Shown here: positions 16,853 through 25,200 of the stretch, in pieces
How the letters are laid out: the number at the start of each line of letters is the position of its first letter
Numbering within the stretch: the stretch's first letter is position 1
NCBI GenBank assembly: GCA_030263395.1
Contig: SZOW01000011.1
Location: forward strand, 30,775 to 94,774
Length of the DNA stretch: 64,000 bases
Source: QUBU01 sp014337915
Lineage (GTDB): Bacteria; Pseudomonadota; Gammaproteobacteria; Steroidobacterales; GCA-2729495
Direction of reading: 5' to 3'
Translations under genes and position numbers: made by a program
The notes under the pieces: generated by a model
Seen by the model: the letters and a program-made list of their open reading frames with translations, nothing else
Databases searched by the model: none
Told to the model about the DNA's origin: nothing

Positions 16853-17445
16853 GCCTTGGCTCCCGTGTCGTCACCGATAATGATCATGTTGTCACCGACG
16901 AAGCGGTAGGGCGGGATCGGCAGGTTGGTGGGCGCCGGCGAGCCGACCATGACCCGGCCGGCCATGTCGAAGCGCGAACCGTGGCAGGGACAGTAGAACC
17001 CGCCCTTCCAGTCCGGCCCGAGGTCCGGCGGCGCAACGTCGAAGCGCTCGATCGGCGCGCAGCCCAGGTGGGTGCAGACGCCGACCACCACGAGGATGTC
17101 CGGCTTGATGGCGCGCAGCGGATTGCGCGTGTAGTCAGGCTGCTCGGACTCCGCGGAGTCGGGATCCTTCAGCAGTGATGGCGGCTCGGCCTCGATGCGC
17201 CCGACCATGTCCTTGGTCCGGCGCAGGATCCACACCGGCCGGCCACGCCAGACGACGCGCACCATGGCGCCGTCCTCGAGCTTGCCGATGTCGACTTCCA
17301 CCGGGCCACCCATGGCCTGGGCCCGGGCGCTGGGGCGGAACGACGCCACGAAGGGCACTGCGGTGAGCACCACGCCCACACCGCCGACGACGCTGGTCGC
17401 AACGGTCAGGAAATGGCGTCGGCTGAGGTCGGCCTCATCGCTCAT
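16849..17445 (-). CDS. petA: Rieske iron-sulfur subunit of the bc1 complex
   Basis: Protein of 198 residues carrying the [2Fe-2S] cluster of the bc1 complex. The twin-arginine element SRRHFLT near residue 8 precedes the transmembrane helix, in agreement with Tat-dependent insertion of folded Rieske proteins. The two cluster-binding loops are CTHLGC and CPCHGS, giving the two Cys and two His ligands and the disulphide Cys pair. It is the first gene of petABC-sspAB, with a TATAAT-type -10 about 120 bases upstream. Confidence 0.97.
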   Translation of the reverse strand: MSDEADLSRRHFLTVATSVVGGVGVVLTAVPFVASFRPSARAQAMGGPVEVDIGKLEDGAMVRVVWRGRPVWILRRTKDMVGRIEAEPPSLLKDPDSAESEQPDYTRNPLRAIKPDILVVVGVCTHLGCAPIERFDVAPPDLGPDWKGGFYCPCHGSRFDMAGRVMVGSPAPTNLPIPPYRFVGDNMIIIGDDTGAKA

Positions 17446-17563
17446 CGAGCTTATCCTCCCAGGCTCTGGTCCCGGCTCTTGTGATCGTCATGCAGCCGTG
17501 GGCCCGGTACCGGGAACGGAATCGATCTCGGCGGGGTGACGGCGGGCGCGTTGAAACCGGCAA

Positions 17564-17569
17564 ATTATA
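17564..17569 (-). promoter_or_regulatory. Probable -10 element of the petABC operon
   Basis: Consensus TATAAT on the minus strand, within the 167-base gap between murA and petA. No good -35 lies 16-18 bases upstream, so activity may depend on a regulator. The predicted leader is about 110 bases. Confidence 0.45.
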
Positions 17570-17612
17570 CACATGCCGAATTCGCGTTGGCCATGGTGGC
17601 GCCGCGCCAGCC

Positions 17613-18866
17613 TCAGCCCCGGCGGCGGATGGCGGCGCCCAGCTGGTTGAGCTTTTCCTCGATGCATTCATAGCCGCGGTCGATGTGGTAGATCCGGTCC
17701 ACCACGGTCTCGCCCTCGGCCACCAGTCCGGCCAGGACGAGCCCGGCGGAAGCACGCAGGTCGGTGGCCATCACTGGCGCCGCCGTCAGGCGCTCGATCC
17801 CCTGGATCACCGCCGTATGACCCTGCAGGCGGATGTTGGCTCCCATGCGCTGCAGCTCCGGCATGTGCATGAAGCGGTTCTCGAAGACGTTCTCGCTGAT
17901 GGTTGCCACGCCACTGGCGATACAGTTCAGCGCCGCGAACTGGGCCTGCATGTCGGTGGGAAAGCCCGGGTGCGGGCTGGTGCTGATGTCGACCGCGGCG
18001 GGACGCCCGGGCATCCGCAACTCGATCCAGTCCGGCCCGGTGGCGATCTGCGCACCGGCGTCGCGCAGCTTGGCCAGCACCGCCTCCACATGCGCGGGGC
18101 AGGTGTTGCGCAGGCGCACATGGCCGCCGGTGATCGCCCCGGCGACGAGGAAGGTGCCGGTCTCGATGCGGTCCGGGAGCACCTCGTACTCGGCCCCGTG
18201 CAGGCGGCGCACGCCCTGGATCACGATGCGGTTGCTGCCGGCACCGCTGATCCTGGCGCCCATGCGGTTGAGGAAGTTGGCGAGGTCCTCGATCTCGGGC
18301 TCGAGCGCGGCGTTCTCCAGTACCGTCTCGCCTTCGGCCAGCACCGCCGCCATCATCAGGTTCTCGGTGCCGGTAACCGTGACCTTGTCGAGGACCAGGT
18401 GGGCGCCCCGCAGGCGGTCCGCCCGGGCGCGGATGTAGCCATCCTCGATGTCCACGCGGGCACCGAGCGCACGCAGCCCGGCCACATGGATGTCCACCGG
18501 CCGGGCACCGATGGCGCAGCCGCCGGGCAGGGAAACGTCGGCGGCGCCGTAGCGGCCCACCAGCGGCCCGAGCACCAGGATCGAGGCCCGCATGGTCTTC
18601 ACCAGGTCGTAGGGCGCGTGGTACTCGCGAATGCCGGCCGGGTCCACCTCGATGCGCTGGCCCTCGTGCAGCGTCACGCCGACGCCCATGCGGCCGAGCA
18701 GTTCGATGGTGGTGGTGATGTCGCGCAGGTGCGGGATGTTGCCGATGGTCACCTGTTCGTCGGTGAGCAGCGCGGCCGCCAGGATCGGCAGCGCGGCGTT
18801 CTTGGCGCCGGAAATGCGGGTTTCGCCTTCGAGGCGCCGGCCGCCGGTGATCGCAAGCTTGTCCAT
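17613..18866 (-). CDS. murA: UDP-N-acetylglucosamine 1-carboxyvinyltransferase (MurA)
   Basis: Cytoplasmic enzyme of 417 residues for the first committed step of peptidoglycan synthesis, transfer of enolpyruvate from PEP. The protein starts MDKLAITGG with the early SGAKNAALPI substrate loop. The catalytic loop PGGCAIGARP near residue 115 retains the Cys that fosfomycin alkylates, so sensitivity of the enzyme itself is expected. TDLRASAGLV and the C-terminal RGYE segment are typical. It follows ibaG by 17 bases, as in E. coli. Confidence 0.97.
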   Translation of the reverse strand: MDKLAITGGRRLEGETRISGAKNAALPILAAALLTDEQVTIGNIPHLRDITTTIELLGRMGVGVTLHEGQRIEVDPAGIREYHAPYDLVKTMRASILVLGPLVGRYGAADVSLPGGCAIGARPVDIHVAGLRALGARVDIEDGYIRARADRLRGAHLVLDKVTVTGTENLMMAAVLAEGETVLENAALEPEIEDLANFLNRMGARISGAGSNRIVIQGVRRLHGAEYEVLPDRIETGTFLVAGAITGGHVRLRNTCPAHVEAVLAKLRDAGAQIATGPDWIELRMPGRPAAVDISTSPHPGFPTDMQAQFAALNCIASGVATISENVFENRFMHMPELQRMGANIRLQGHTAVIQGIERLTAAPVMATDLRASAGLVLAGLVAEGETVVDRIYHIDRGYECIEEKLNQLGAAIRRRG

Positions 18867-18883
18867 GCCGCTGGCAGCCGGGC

Positions 18884-19126
18884 TCAGCCCTTGCGGCCGG
18901 CCTGCTCCTCGGGGGTCAACGCCTGGATCGACAGCGCGTGGATGTCACCACCCATGCGCGCCCCGAGCGCTGCGTACACCATCTGGTGCCGCTGCAGCGG
19001 GCGCTTGCCGGCGAACGCCGCGCAGACGATCAGCGCTTCGTAGTGGATGTTGTCCGGGCTCTGCACGCTGGCCGTGCAACCGGGCAGCTGCGCCTCGATC
19101 AAGGCCTGGATTTCCGCTGGATTCAT
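18884..19126 (-). CDS. ibaG: BolA-family protein IbaG (YrbA-like)
   Basis: Small BolA/IbaG protein of 80 residues. The family works with monothiol glutaredoxins in iron-sulfur cluster handling and stress response. The typical RHQMVYAALGARMGGDIHALSI segment (residues about 46-68) contains the conserved His-rich motif region. ATG 19126 was chosen because the protein then matches the usual length. The frame continues upstream but loses similarity. Position directly upstream of murA is conserved with E. coli, though the mlaFEDCB genes that precede ibaG there are absent. Confidence 0.9.
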   Translation of the reverse strand: MNPAEIQALIEAQLPGCTASVQSPDNIHYEALIVCAAFAGKRPLQRHQMVYAALGARMGGDIHALSIQALTPEEQAGRKG

Positions 19127-19159
19127 CGGCAACGCCGCGTCTTGCTGGGCAGGGCGCAC

Positions 19160-19187
19160 ATTATAAGGGTCATCCGCGGCCGGCGAA
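19160..19187 (-). promoter_or_regulatory. Probable promoter of ibaG-murA
   Basis: Minus-strand TATAAT (19165-19160) is preceded after 16 bases by TTCGCC (19187-19182). Transcription would start near 19153, about 27 bases before the ibaG ATG. The plus strand of the same gap carries TACAAT at 19225-19230, a candidate -10 for kdsD without a clear -35. Confidence 0.45.
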
Positions 19188-19262
19188 GGAGCGGCCCGCG
19201 GCTCCGCGCGACGGATGGTTCCCGTACAATTGCCGGGCCGTCGTTCCTGGACCAGAGTGCCC

Positions 19263-20246
19263 ATGACCCAGCCCCGATCCGCCGTGGACGTCCGCAGCCT
19301 GGCCCGCCGGGTGCTGGAGATCGAGGCCCGGGCGGTATCGGCCCTGGCCGGCCGCATCGACGAGTCCTTCGCCCGGGCCTGCGCGCTGATCCTCGGCTGC
19401 GAGGGCCGGGTGGTGGTCACGGGCATGGGCAAGTCCGGCCACGTCGGCGGCAAGATCGCCGCCACGCTGGCCAGCACCGGCACCCCGGCCTTTTTCGTGC
19501 ATCCCGGAGAGGCCAGTCACGGGGACCTCGGCATGATCACCCGGGCGGACCTGGTGGTGGCGGTATCCAACTCCGGGGAAACCGCGGAGATCATCACTAT
19601 CCTGCCGCTGCTCAAGCGGCTCGGCGTGCCACTGATCACCCTGACCGGCGCGCCCCGCTCGACGCTGGGCCAGGCTGCCAGCGTGGCGCTCGACGTCGGC
19701 GTCGCCGAGGAGGCCTGTCCGCTGAACCTGGCACCGACCGCCAGCACCACGGCGGCGCTGGCCATGGGCGATGCTCTGGCCGTGGCGTTGCTCGAGAGCC
19801 GCGGCTTCACGCGCGAGGACTTCGCGCTCGCGCATCCGGGCGGCACGCTGGGGCGGCGGCTGCTGCTGCGGGTTGCCGATGTCATGAACTCGGGGACGGC
19901 GGTGCCGCGCATCGGGCCCGATGCGCCGCTGTCCGAGGGGCTGGTGGAAATGACGCGCAAAAGCCTCGGCATGACGGCCGTGGTCGATTCTGCCGGCCAC
20001 CTGCTCGGCGTGTTCACCGATGGCGACCTGCGCCGCGCGGTAGACCGTGCCGTGGACATCCACCACACGCCGATGCGGGCGGTCATGACCACCGGCTGCA
20101 AGACCATCGGCCCCGGCGCGCTGGCTGCCGAGGCGGTACACCTGATGGAGCAGTTCAAGATCACGGCGCTGCTGGTGGTGGACGAGCACGAGGTGGTGGT
20201 CGGTGCGCTCAACGTCCATAACCTGTTCCGCGCCGGGGTGATGTGA
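19263..20246 (+). CDS. kdsD: Arabinose-5-phosphate isomerase KdsD
   Basis: Enzyme of 327 residues that converts ribulose-5-phosphate to arabinose-5-phosphate for KDO synthesis. It has an N-terminal SIS domain (VVTGMGKSGHVGGKIAATL near residue 50, and HPGEASHGDLG) and two C-terminal CBS repeats (about residues 205-325, with GVFTDGDLRR). The length matches the E. coli enzyme (328). ATG 19263 gives the usual N-terminus. Sixteen in-frame codons upstream look like leader. It is the first gene of the KDO/Lpt/rpoN operon and overlaps kdsC by four bases. Confidence 0.95.
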   Translation: MTQPRSAVDVRSLARRVLEIEARAVSALAGRIDESFARACALILGCEGRVVVTGMGKSGHVGGKIAATLASTGTPAFFVHPGEASHGDLGMITRADLVVAVSNSGETAEIITILPLLKRLGVPLITLTGAPRSTLGQAASVALDVGVAEEACPLNLAPTASTTAALAMGDALAVALLESRGFTREDFALAHPGGTLGRRLLLRVADVMNSGTAVPRIGPDAPLSEGLVEMTRKSLGMTAVVDSAGHLLGVFTDGDLRRAVDRAVDIHHTPMRAVMTTGCKTIGPGALAAEAVHLMEQFKITALLVVDEHEVVVGALNVHNLFRAGVM

Positions 20247-20767
20247 CCGTGGCGCCAGCTCCCGACCCGGCCCTCATGCGTCGTGCGGCCGGCATCCGCC
20301 TGCTGGTCCTCGACGTGGATGGCGTCATGACCGACGGGCGCCTGTACTACGACGCCGCCGGCCGCGAGTTCAAGAGCTTCAATGTCCGCGACGGCTATGG
20401 CATACGGCGCCTGATGGCGGCTGGCATCACGGTGGCGGTGATCTCCGGCCGGCCCTCGACATCAGCCGCCGGCCGCATGGCGGACCTCGGGATCCCGCAC
20501 GTCATGCTCGGCGAGGACGACAAGGCCAGGGCGCTGGCGGCGCTGCTCGCCACCACCGGCATCCCGGCCCGCGAGGCCGCCTGCGTCGGCGACGACGAAC
20601 CCGACCTGCCGGTCATGCAGCAGGTGGCACTGCCGATCGCGGTCGCCGATTGCCATCCCTCGGTGGCCGCTGCCGCCGCCTGGCGCACCAGCCTTGCAGG
20701 CGGCGCCGGTGCGGTGCGCGAGGTCTGCGACCTGCTGCTGGCAGCACGAGCGCTGCACCGGAGCTGA
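20243..20767 (+). CDS. kdsC: 3-deoxy-manno-octulosonate-8-phosphatase KdsC
   Basis: HAD-superfamily phosphatase of 174 residues that releases free KDO. Motif I is LLVLDVDGVMTDG (near residue 22), with the nucleophile Asp and general-acid Asp. Motif II is the SGR of VISGRPS, and motif IV is CVGDDEPDLPVM. No cap domain is present, consistent with the C0 tetrameric KdsC type. The GTG start overlaps the kdsD stop in GTGA. Confidence 0.95.
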   Translation: MTVAPAPDPALMRRAAGIRLLVLDVDGVMTDGRLYYDAAGREFKSFNVRDGYGIRRLMAAGITVAVISGRPSTSAAGRMADLGIPHVMLGEDDKARALAALLATTGIPAREAACVGDDEPDLPVMQQVALPIAVADCHPSVAAAAAWRTSLAGGAGAVREVCDLLLAARALHRS

Positions 20768-20774
20768 CTGCGCC

Positions 20775-21332
20775 ATGATCCTGCGACGCGCGCTGTCGGT
20801 GCTCGGCCTGCTGGTCCTGGCGGCAGGCAGCAGCCTGCTGCTGAGCCAGCTCGACAGCGAGGAGCAGCCGGCAGCGACCGGGCCGTCGCTGGGCGTCGGC
20901 TACTACATCAACGATGCCACGCTGACCGGCACCGGCGACGACGGCCAGGTGCTGTACCGGCTCTCGGCCGTGCATGTCGTGCAGCAGCCTGCCGACGGCA
21001 GTGTCCGGCTCGAGCAGGTCAGCGTGAACTACGACCCGGCGCAGCAGGTTCCCTGGCGCCTGACGGCCGACACGGGGCAGGTACTCGCGGATGGTAAGAT
21101 GATCGCACTCTCCGGTAACGTCGTTGCCGCCACGCGCGGAGCCGACAATCCCCCGGCCATCGTCCGCACCGACTACCTGGAGTTCGACCCCGGCACGGAC
21201 ATCGCCTCCACCGACAGGAAAGTTGACATCGACTATGCGGGAAGCACGGTCCACGCGGTGGGCCTGCGGGCGCTGCTGCGCGAGGACCGGCTCCAGCTGC
21301 TCGCCGACGTCACGGGCCACTATGAGCGTTGA
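20775..21332 (+). CDS. lptC: LPS export periplasmic protein LptC
   Basis: Bitopic protein of 185 residues: one N-terminal transmembrane helix (about residues 5-22) followed by a periplasmic beta-jellyroll domain. LptC receives LPS from LptBFG and hands it to LptA. Sequence conservation in this family is modest, so the call also uses position between kdsC and lptA, size and topology. ATG 20775 places the membrane helix at the very N-terminus. The stop overlaps the lptA start. Confidence 0.9.
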   Translation: MILRRALSVLGLLVLAAGSSLLLSQLDSEEQPAATGPSLGVGYYINDATLTGTGDDGQVLYRLSAVHVVQQPADGSVRLEQVSVNYDPAQQVPWRLTADTGQVLADGKMIALSGNVVAATRGADNPPAIVRTDYLEFDPGTDIASTDRKVDIDYAGSTVHAVGLRALLREDRLQLLADVTGHYER

Positions 21333-22044
21333 CGGCGCCCGGCGGGCGCTGCCATTGCTGGCCGCATGCATGCTGCTGGGTGCCGGCCTGGCCTGGCCCG
21401 GTCTGGCCGGTTCGCAGCCTGCCGCCCAGGCACCGGCTGCGCCGCAGGCCCCGCCACCTGCAGGCGCCCCGGGCCCGGGACGGGCGCAGCCGGTCCTGCC
21501 TGGCTTCGACAGCCAGCGCAACCTGCCGATCGACCTCGATGCCCAGTCCTCCGAGTTCGACCGGCGCAGCAACCGGCTGGTGTTCCGCAGCATGCGCATC
21601 ACCCAGGGCACGCTCAGCATCCGCGCCGACGTCGCCGAAGCCACGCGCCTGGACTTCGAGAACAGCCGCTGGCAGTTCCGGGGCAACGTCGAGATCATCA
21701 ACCAGGGTGCGAAGGTCTGGTGCGACGCTGCCGAGCTCACCTTCCTCGGCCACGAGCTGCGCAGCGCGCTGCTGCACGGAGCCCCGGCGCGCTTCGAGCA
21801 ACAGGGCCCCAATGGCCAGCACACCGAGGGCCGCGCCGGCACCATGGACTACGACGTCGCCGGCGGCATGATGCGCATGTCGGCCAACGCCTGGATCAGC
21901 GACGGCGCCAACGAGATCGCCGGCGAGCGCATCAGCTACGACCTGCGCCGCCAGTACGTCACCGCCGAGGCCGGCAGCGGCGGCCCGGTGCGCATGAAGA
22001 TCAACCCCTCGCAGCGCGGCCAGAAAGGCGGCAAGGCGCCGTGA
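21322..22044 (+). CDS. lptA: LPS transport periplasmic bridge protein LptA
   Basis: Periplasmic protein of 240 residues that polymerises into the beta-jellyroll bridge between inner and outer membrane. An N-terminal signal peptide (about residues 1-35) is followed by a Pro/Ala-rich spacer and the OstA-like domain, beginning near NLPIDLDAQSSEFD and including RADVAEATRLDFENS and FRGNVEI. It overlaps lptC by 11 bases in a different frame, and its stop overlaps the lptB GTG. The Pro/Ala spacer of about 30 residues after the signal peptide is longer than in E. coli LptA. Confidence 0.92.
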   Translation: MSVDGARRALPLLAACMLLGAGLAWPGLAGSQPAAQAPAAPQAPPPAGAPGPGRAQPVLPGFDSQRNLPIDLDAQSSEFDRRSNRLVFRSMRITQGTLSIRADVAEATRLDFENSRWQFRGNVEIINQGAKVWCDAAELTFLGHELRSALLHGAPARFEQQGPNGQHTEGRAGTMDYDVAGGMMRMSANAWISDGANEIAGERISYDLRRQYVTAEAGSGGPVRMKINPSQRGQKGGKAP

Positions 22045-22766
22045 GCACGCTGCTGGCACGGGACCTGAGCAAGCGCTTCAAGGCACGGCAGGTGGTGCGC
22101 AGCATCTCGCTGGAGATCAACAGTGGCGAGGTCGTCGGCCTGCTCGGTCCCAATGGCGCCGGCAAGACCACCGCGTTCTACATGATCGTCGGCCTGATCC
22201 CCTGCGACGCCGGCCGGATCACCCTCGACGGCGAGGACCTGACCGACCTGCCGATGCACCGGCGTGCGCGCCTCGGCCTGGGCTATCTGCCGCAGGAAGC
22301 CTCGGTGTTCCGCAAGCTGTCGGTGGAAGACAACATCATGGCCATCCTCGAAACCCGCGAGGAGCTCTCGCGCAGCGACCGCGAGGCGCGGCTCGAGGGG
22401 CTGCTCGACGAGCTGCACATCAGTCACGTGCGCACCGGGCTCGGCATGAGCCTGTCCGGGGGCGAGCGCCGCCGCGTGGAAATCGCGCGGGCCCTGGCCG
22501 CGGAGCCGCGCTTCGTGCTGCTCGACGAACCCTTCGCCGGCGTCGATCCGATCTCGGTGCTCGACATCCAGCGCATCATCCGCCACCTCGCCGAGCGCCA
22601 GATCGGCGTGCTGATCACCGACCATAATGTGCGCGAGACCCTTGGAATCTGCGGCCGCGCCTATATCCTCAGCGATGGGACCATGATTGCCCAGGGCGGT
22701 CCCGCCGAGATCCTCGAGAACCAGCAGGTCCGCGAGGTCTACCTCGGCGAGAGCTTCAGGCTATGA
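22041..22766 (+). CDS. lptB: LPS export ABC transporter ATP-binding protein LptB
   Basis: Cytoplasmic ATPase of the LptB2FGC extractor, 241 residues, the same as E. coli. Walker A is GPNGAGKTT near residue 37, the signature motif is SLSGGERRR, Walker B is FVLLDEPFAGVD, and the switch His lies in ITDHNVRET. GTG at 22041 overlaps the lptA stop (GTGA). It lies just upstream of rpoN, the same order as in E. coli. The lptF and lptG partners are not in this window. Confidence 0.97.
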   Translation: MSTLLARDLSKRFKARQVVRSISLEINSGEVVGLLGPNGAGKTTAFYMIVGLIPCDAGRITLDGEDLTDLPMHRRARLGLGYLPQEASVFRKLSVEDNIMAILETREELSRSDREARLEGLLDELHISHVRTGLGMSLSGGERRRVEIARALAAEPRFVLLDEPFAGVDPISVLDIQRIIRHLAERQIGVLITDHNVRETLGICGRAYILSDGTMIAQGGPAEILENQQVREVYLGESFRL

Positions 22767-22788
22767 GCCGGGAACCGGTCGCGGACCA

Positions 22789-24276
22789 ATGCTGAAACCT
22801 TCGTTGCAACTGCGTGTTGGCCAGCAGCTGACGATGACGCCACAGCTGCAGCAGGCGATCCGCCTGCTGCAGCTGCCCATCCTCGAGCTGAACGCCCAGC
22901 TGCAGCAGCTGCTCGACAGCAACGTCATGCTGGAGCTCGAGGAACCCGCCGAGCGCGATGGTGACCTCCCCGGACCCGCCGAAGCAGTGGAATTCGAGCG
23001 CTTCACGGCCGATGGTGACCGCGCCCCCGCGACGGACGATGCGACCGGTGACTTCGACTACGACCCCGACGAGAGCGGCGTCCTGCCGGACGAGGTACCC
23101 GACTCGCCGCTGTGGAACGAGGCGTCGGCACCGGGCCGCAGCGATCCCTGGTCCGACGATGACCGGCAGGCGGAGATCGCCGACGAGTCCGGGCAGTCGC
23201 TGCGCGAACACCTGCTCTGGCAGCTGGAGATGGACCACTTCAGCCCGCGCGAGGCACTCATCGGCGAAGCGCTGATCGACTGCGTCAACGACGACGGCTA
23301 CCTGACCGAGACCATGCAGGGCATCCTCGCCATGCTGCCCGCCACGGCCGGCTTCACGCTCGCGGAAGTGGAGCAGGTGCTGGCCCGCGTGCAGGCACTG
23401 GACCCGCCCGGTGTCGCTGCCCGCGACCTGCGCGAGTGCATCACCCTGCAGCTGCAGCAGCTGGATCCGGCGACACCGGGCCTGGCGCTGGCACAGGCCA
23501 TTGCCGGCGCGCACCTGGACCTCGTGGCCGAGCAGCAGCTCACCATGCTGCGGCGCAAGCTCGGTGCATCCGATGTGGAGATCGAGGAGGCGCTCGCCCT
23601 GGTGCGGGGCTGCAATCCGCGGCCCGGCGCCGGCATCGAGGCGGCGCGGCCGGAGTACGTGGTGCCCGACGTCTTCGTGCGCAAGCATGACGGCAAGTGG
23701 CTGGTCGAGGTCAACCGCTCACTGGCGCCGCGGCTTCGGGTCAACCAGGCCTACGCGCAGATGCTGCGCGGCAACTCCGAGCACGCGGTGCTGCGCACCC
23801 AGTTGCAGGAGGCGCGCTGGCTGGTGCGCAGCCTGGAGATCCGCAACGACACCCTGCTCAAGGTCGCCAGCTGCATCGTCGAACGCCAGGTCGATTTCTT
23901 CGAGCACGGCGAGGAGCGCATGAAGCCGATGATCCTCAGGGACGTGGCCGAGGCGGTGGAGATGCACGAGTCCACGATCTCGCGCGTGACCTCCGGAAAG
24001 TACATGCACACCCCGCGCGGCGTGTTCGAGCTGCGCTTTTTCTTCTCCAGCCAGGTGGCCGGCGAGGATGGCACCGAACAGTCCTCCACCGCGGTCCGGG
24101 CGCGGATCCGCAAACTGGTGGGCCAGGAAAGCCCGGGTGCGCCCCTGAGCGACAGTCGCATCGCCGAACTGCTGCAGGCCGACGGCATCAACGTCGCGCG
24201 GCGGACCGTGGCCAAGTACCGCGAGGCCATGAAGATTCCACCCTCCAGCGAACGCCGCCGCCGGGGCGCGCGCTGA
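22789..24276 (+). CDS. rpoN: RNA polymerase sigma-54 factor (RpoN)
   Basis: Sigma54 of 495 residues. Region I is the Gln/Leu-rich N-terminus (LKPSLQLRVGQQLTMTPQLQQ) that contacts activators, followed by an acidic region II, the core-binding domain, a helix-turn-helix (VAEAVEMHESTISRVTSGKY) that reads the -12 element, and the RpoN box ARRTVAKYRE near residue 475 that reads the -24 element. The start follows lptB by 22 bases. In E. coli rpoN is followed by hpf and ptsN. Here rapZ follows directly after 11 bases. Confidence 0.97.
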   Translation: MLKPSLQLRVGQQLTMTPQLQQAIRLLQLPILELNAQLQQLLDSNVMLELEEPAERDGDLPGPAEAVEFERFTADGDRAPATDDATGDFDYDPDESGVLPDEVPDSPLWNEASAPGRSDPWSDDDRQAEIADESGQSLREHLLWQLEMDHFSPREALIGEALIDCVNDDGYLTETMQGILAMLPATAGFTLAEVEQVLARVQALDPPGVAARDLRECITLQLQQLDPATPGLALAQAIAGAHLDLVAEQQLTMLRRKLGASDVEIEEALALVRGCNPRPGAGIEAARPEYVVPDVFVRKHDGKWLVEVNRSLAPRLRVNQAYAQMLRGNSEHAVLRTQLQEARWLVRSLEIRNDTLLKVASCIVERQVDFFEHGEERMKPMILRDVAEAVEMHESTISRVTSGKYMHTPRGVFELRFFFSSQVAGEDGTEQSSTAVRARIRKLVGQESPGAPLSDSRIAELLQADGINVARRTVAKYREAMKIPPSSERRRRGAR

Positions 24277-24287
24277 CCGGCACCGCC

Positions 24288-25190
24288 ATGCGCCTGATCA
24301 TCGTCAGCGGCCTGTCCGGCTCCGGCAAGAGCGTGGCACTGCACCTGCTCGAGGACGTCGGCTTCTACTGCATCGACAACCTCCCGGCGGCGCTGCTCGA
24401 CTCGGTGATCTCGCAGATCGCCGCCACCGGCGATCCCTTCTACGAGAACCTGGCCGTGGGCGTGGACGTGCGCAGCCGGGCGGCCGACCTGGAGTCGCTG
24501 CCGGAGCTGATCCGTCGCTTCCGGAACCTCGGCATCCGCTGCGAGATCGTCTTCCTGCATGCCAGCGAGGACAGCCTGCTGAAGCGTTATGCGGAGAGCC
24601 GCCGCCCGCACCCGCTGTCCGCCCGCGGCATGAGCCTGCGCGAGGCCATCACCCGCGAACGCGAGCTGCTGGGGCCGGTCATGGCGGCCGCCGAACTCAT
24701 CATCGACACCAGCCAGACCAGCGTCTACCAGCTGCGCGACGCGGTGCGTGGCCGGGTGGGCCTGCGCGCCGAGCCCGGCCTGTCCATCCTCATCGAGTCT
24801 TTCGGTTACAAGCACGGCATTCCGCTGGATGCCGACTTCGTCTTCGACCTGCGCTGCCTGCCAAATCCCTACTGGGAGATCAGTCTGCGCCCGCTGACCG
24901 GCCGCGATCCGCAGGTGATCGCCTACCTCGATGCCCAGCCGCCGGTGCAGGAGATGTATCGGGACATCCTCGGCTTCCTGCAGCGCTGGATCCCGCGCTA
25001 TGCGGACTTCAACCGCAACTACCTGACAGTGGCGCTGGGCTGCACCGGCGGCCAGCACCGCTCGGTCTACATGGCCGATAGGCTAGCCACGGAGCTGGCA
25101 CGAGAGCACCAGCAGGTGCTCATCCGGCATACCGAGCTGCGCGGCATCGACCGCCCCCCGGAGGGGGCCGGCGCAGCGCCGCCCGGCTGA
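24288..25190 (+). CDS. rapZ: RNase adapter protein RapZ
   Basis: Nucleotide-binding protein of 300 residues. E. coli RapZ recruits RNase E to the small RNA GlmZ and so controls glucosamine-6-phosphate synthase. The Walker A loop is GLSGSGKSVALH near residue 9, with YCIDNLPA following. The C-terminal domain has GYKHGIP, DLRCLPNPYW, and GCTGGQHRSVY. The start follows the rpoN stop by 11 bases. The linkage to rpoN is conserved but the intervening PTS-Ntr genes are missing here. Confidence 0.95.
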   Translation: MRLIIVSGLSGSGKSVALHLLEDVGFYCIDNLPAALLDSVISQIAATGDPFYENLAVGVDVRSRAADLESLPELIRRFRNLGIRCEIVFLHASEDSLLKRYAESRRPHPLSARGMSLREAITRERELLGPVMAAAELIIDTSQTSVYQLRDAVRGRVGLRAEPGLSILIESFGYKHGIPLDADFVFDLRCLPNPYWEISLRPLTGRDPQVIAYLDAQPPVQEMYRDILGFLQRWIPRYADFNRNYLTVALGCTGGQHRSVYMADRLATELAREHQQVLIRHTELRGIDRPPEGAGAAPPG

Positions 25191-25200
25191 GGGCCGAGGG

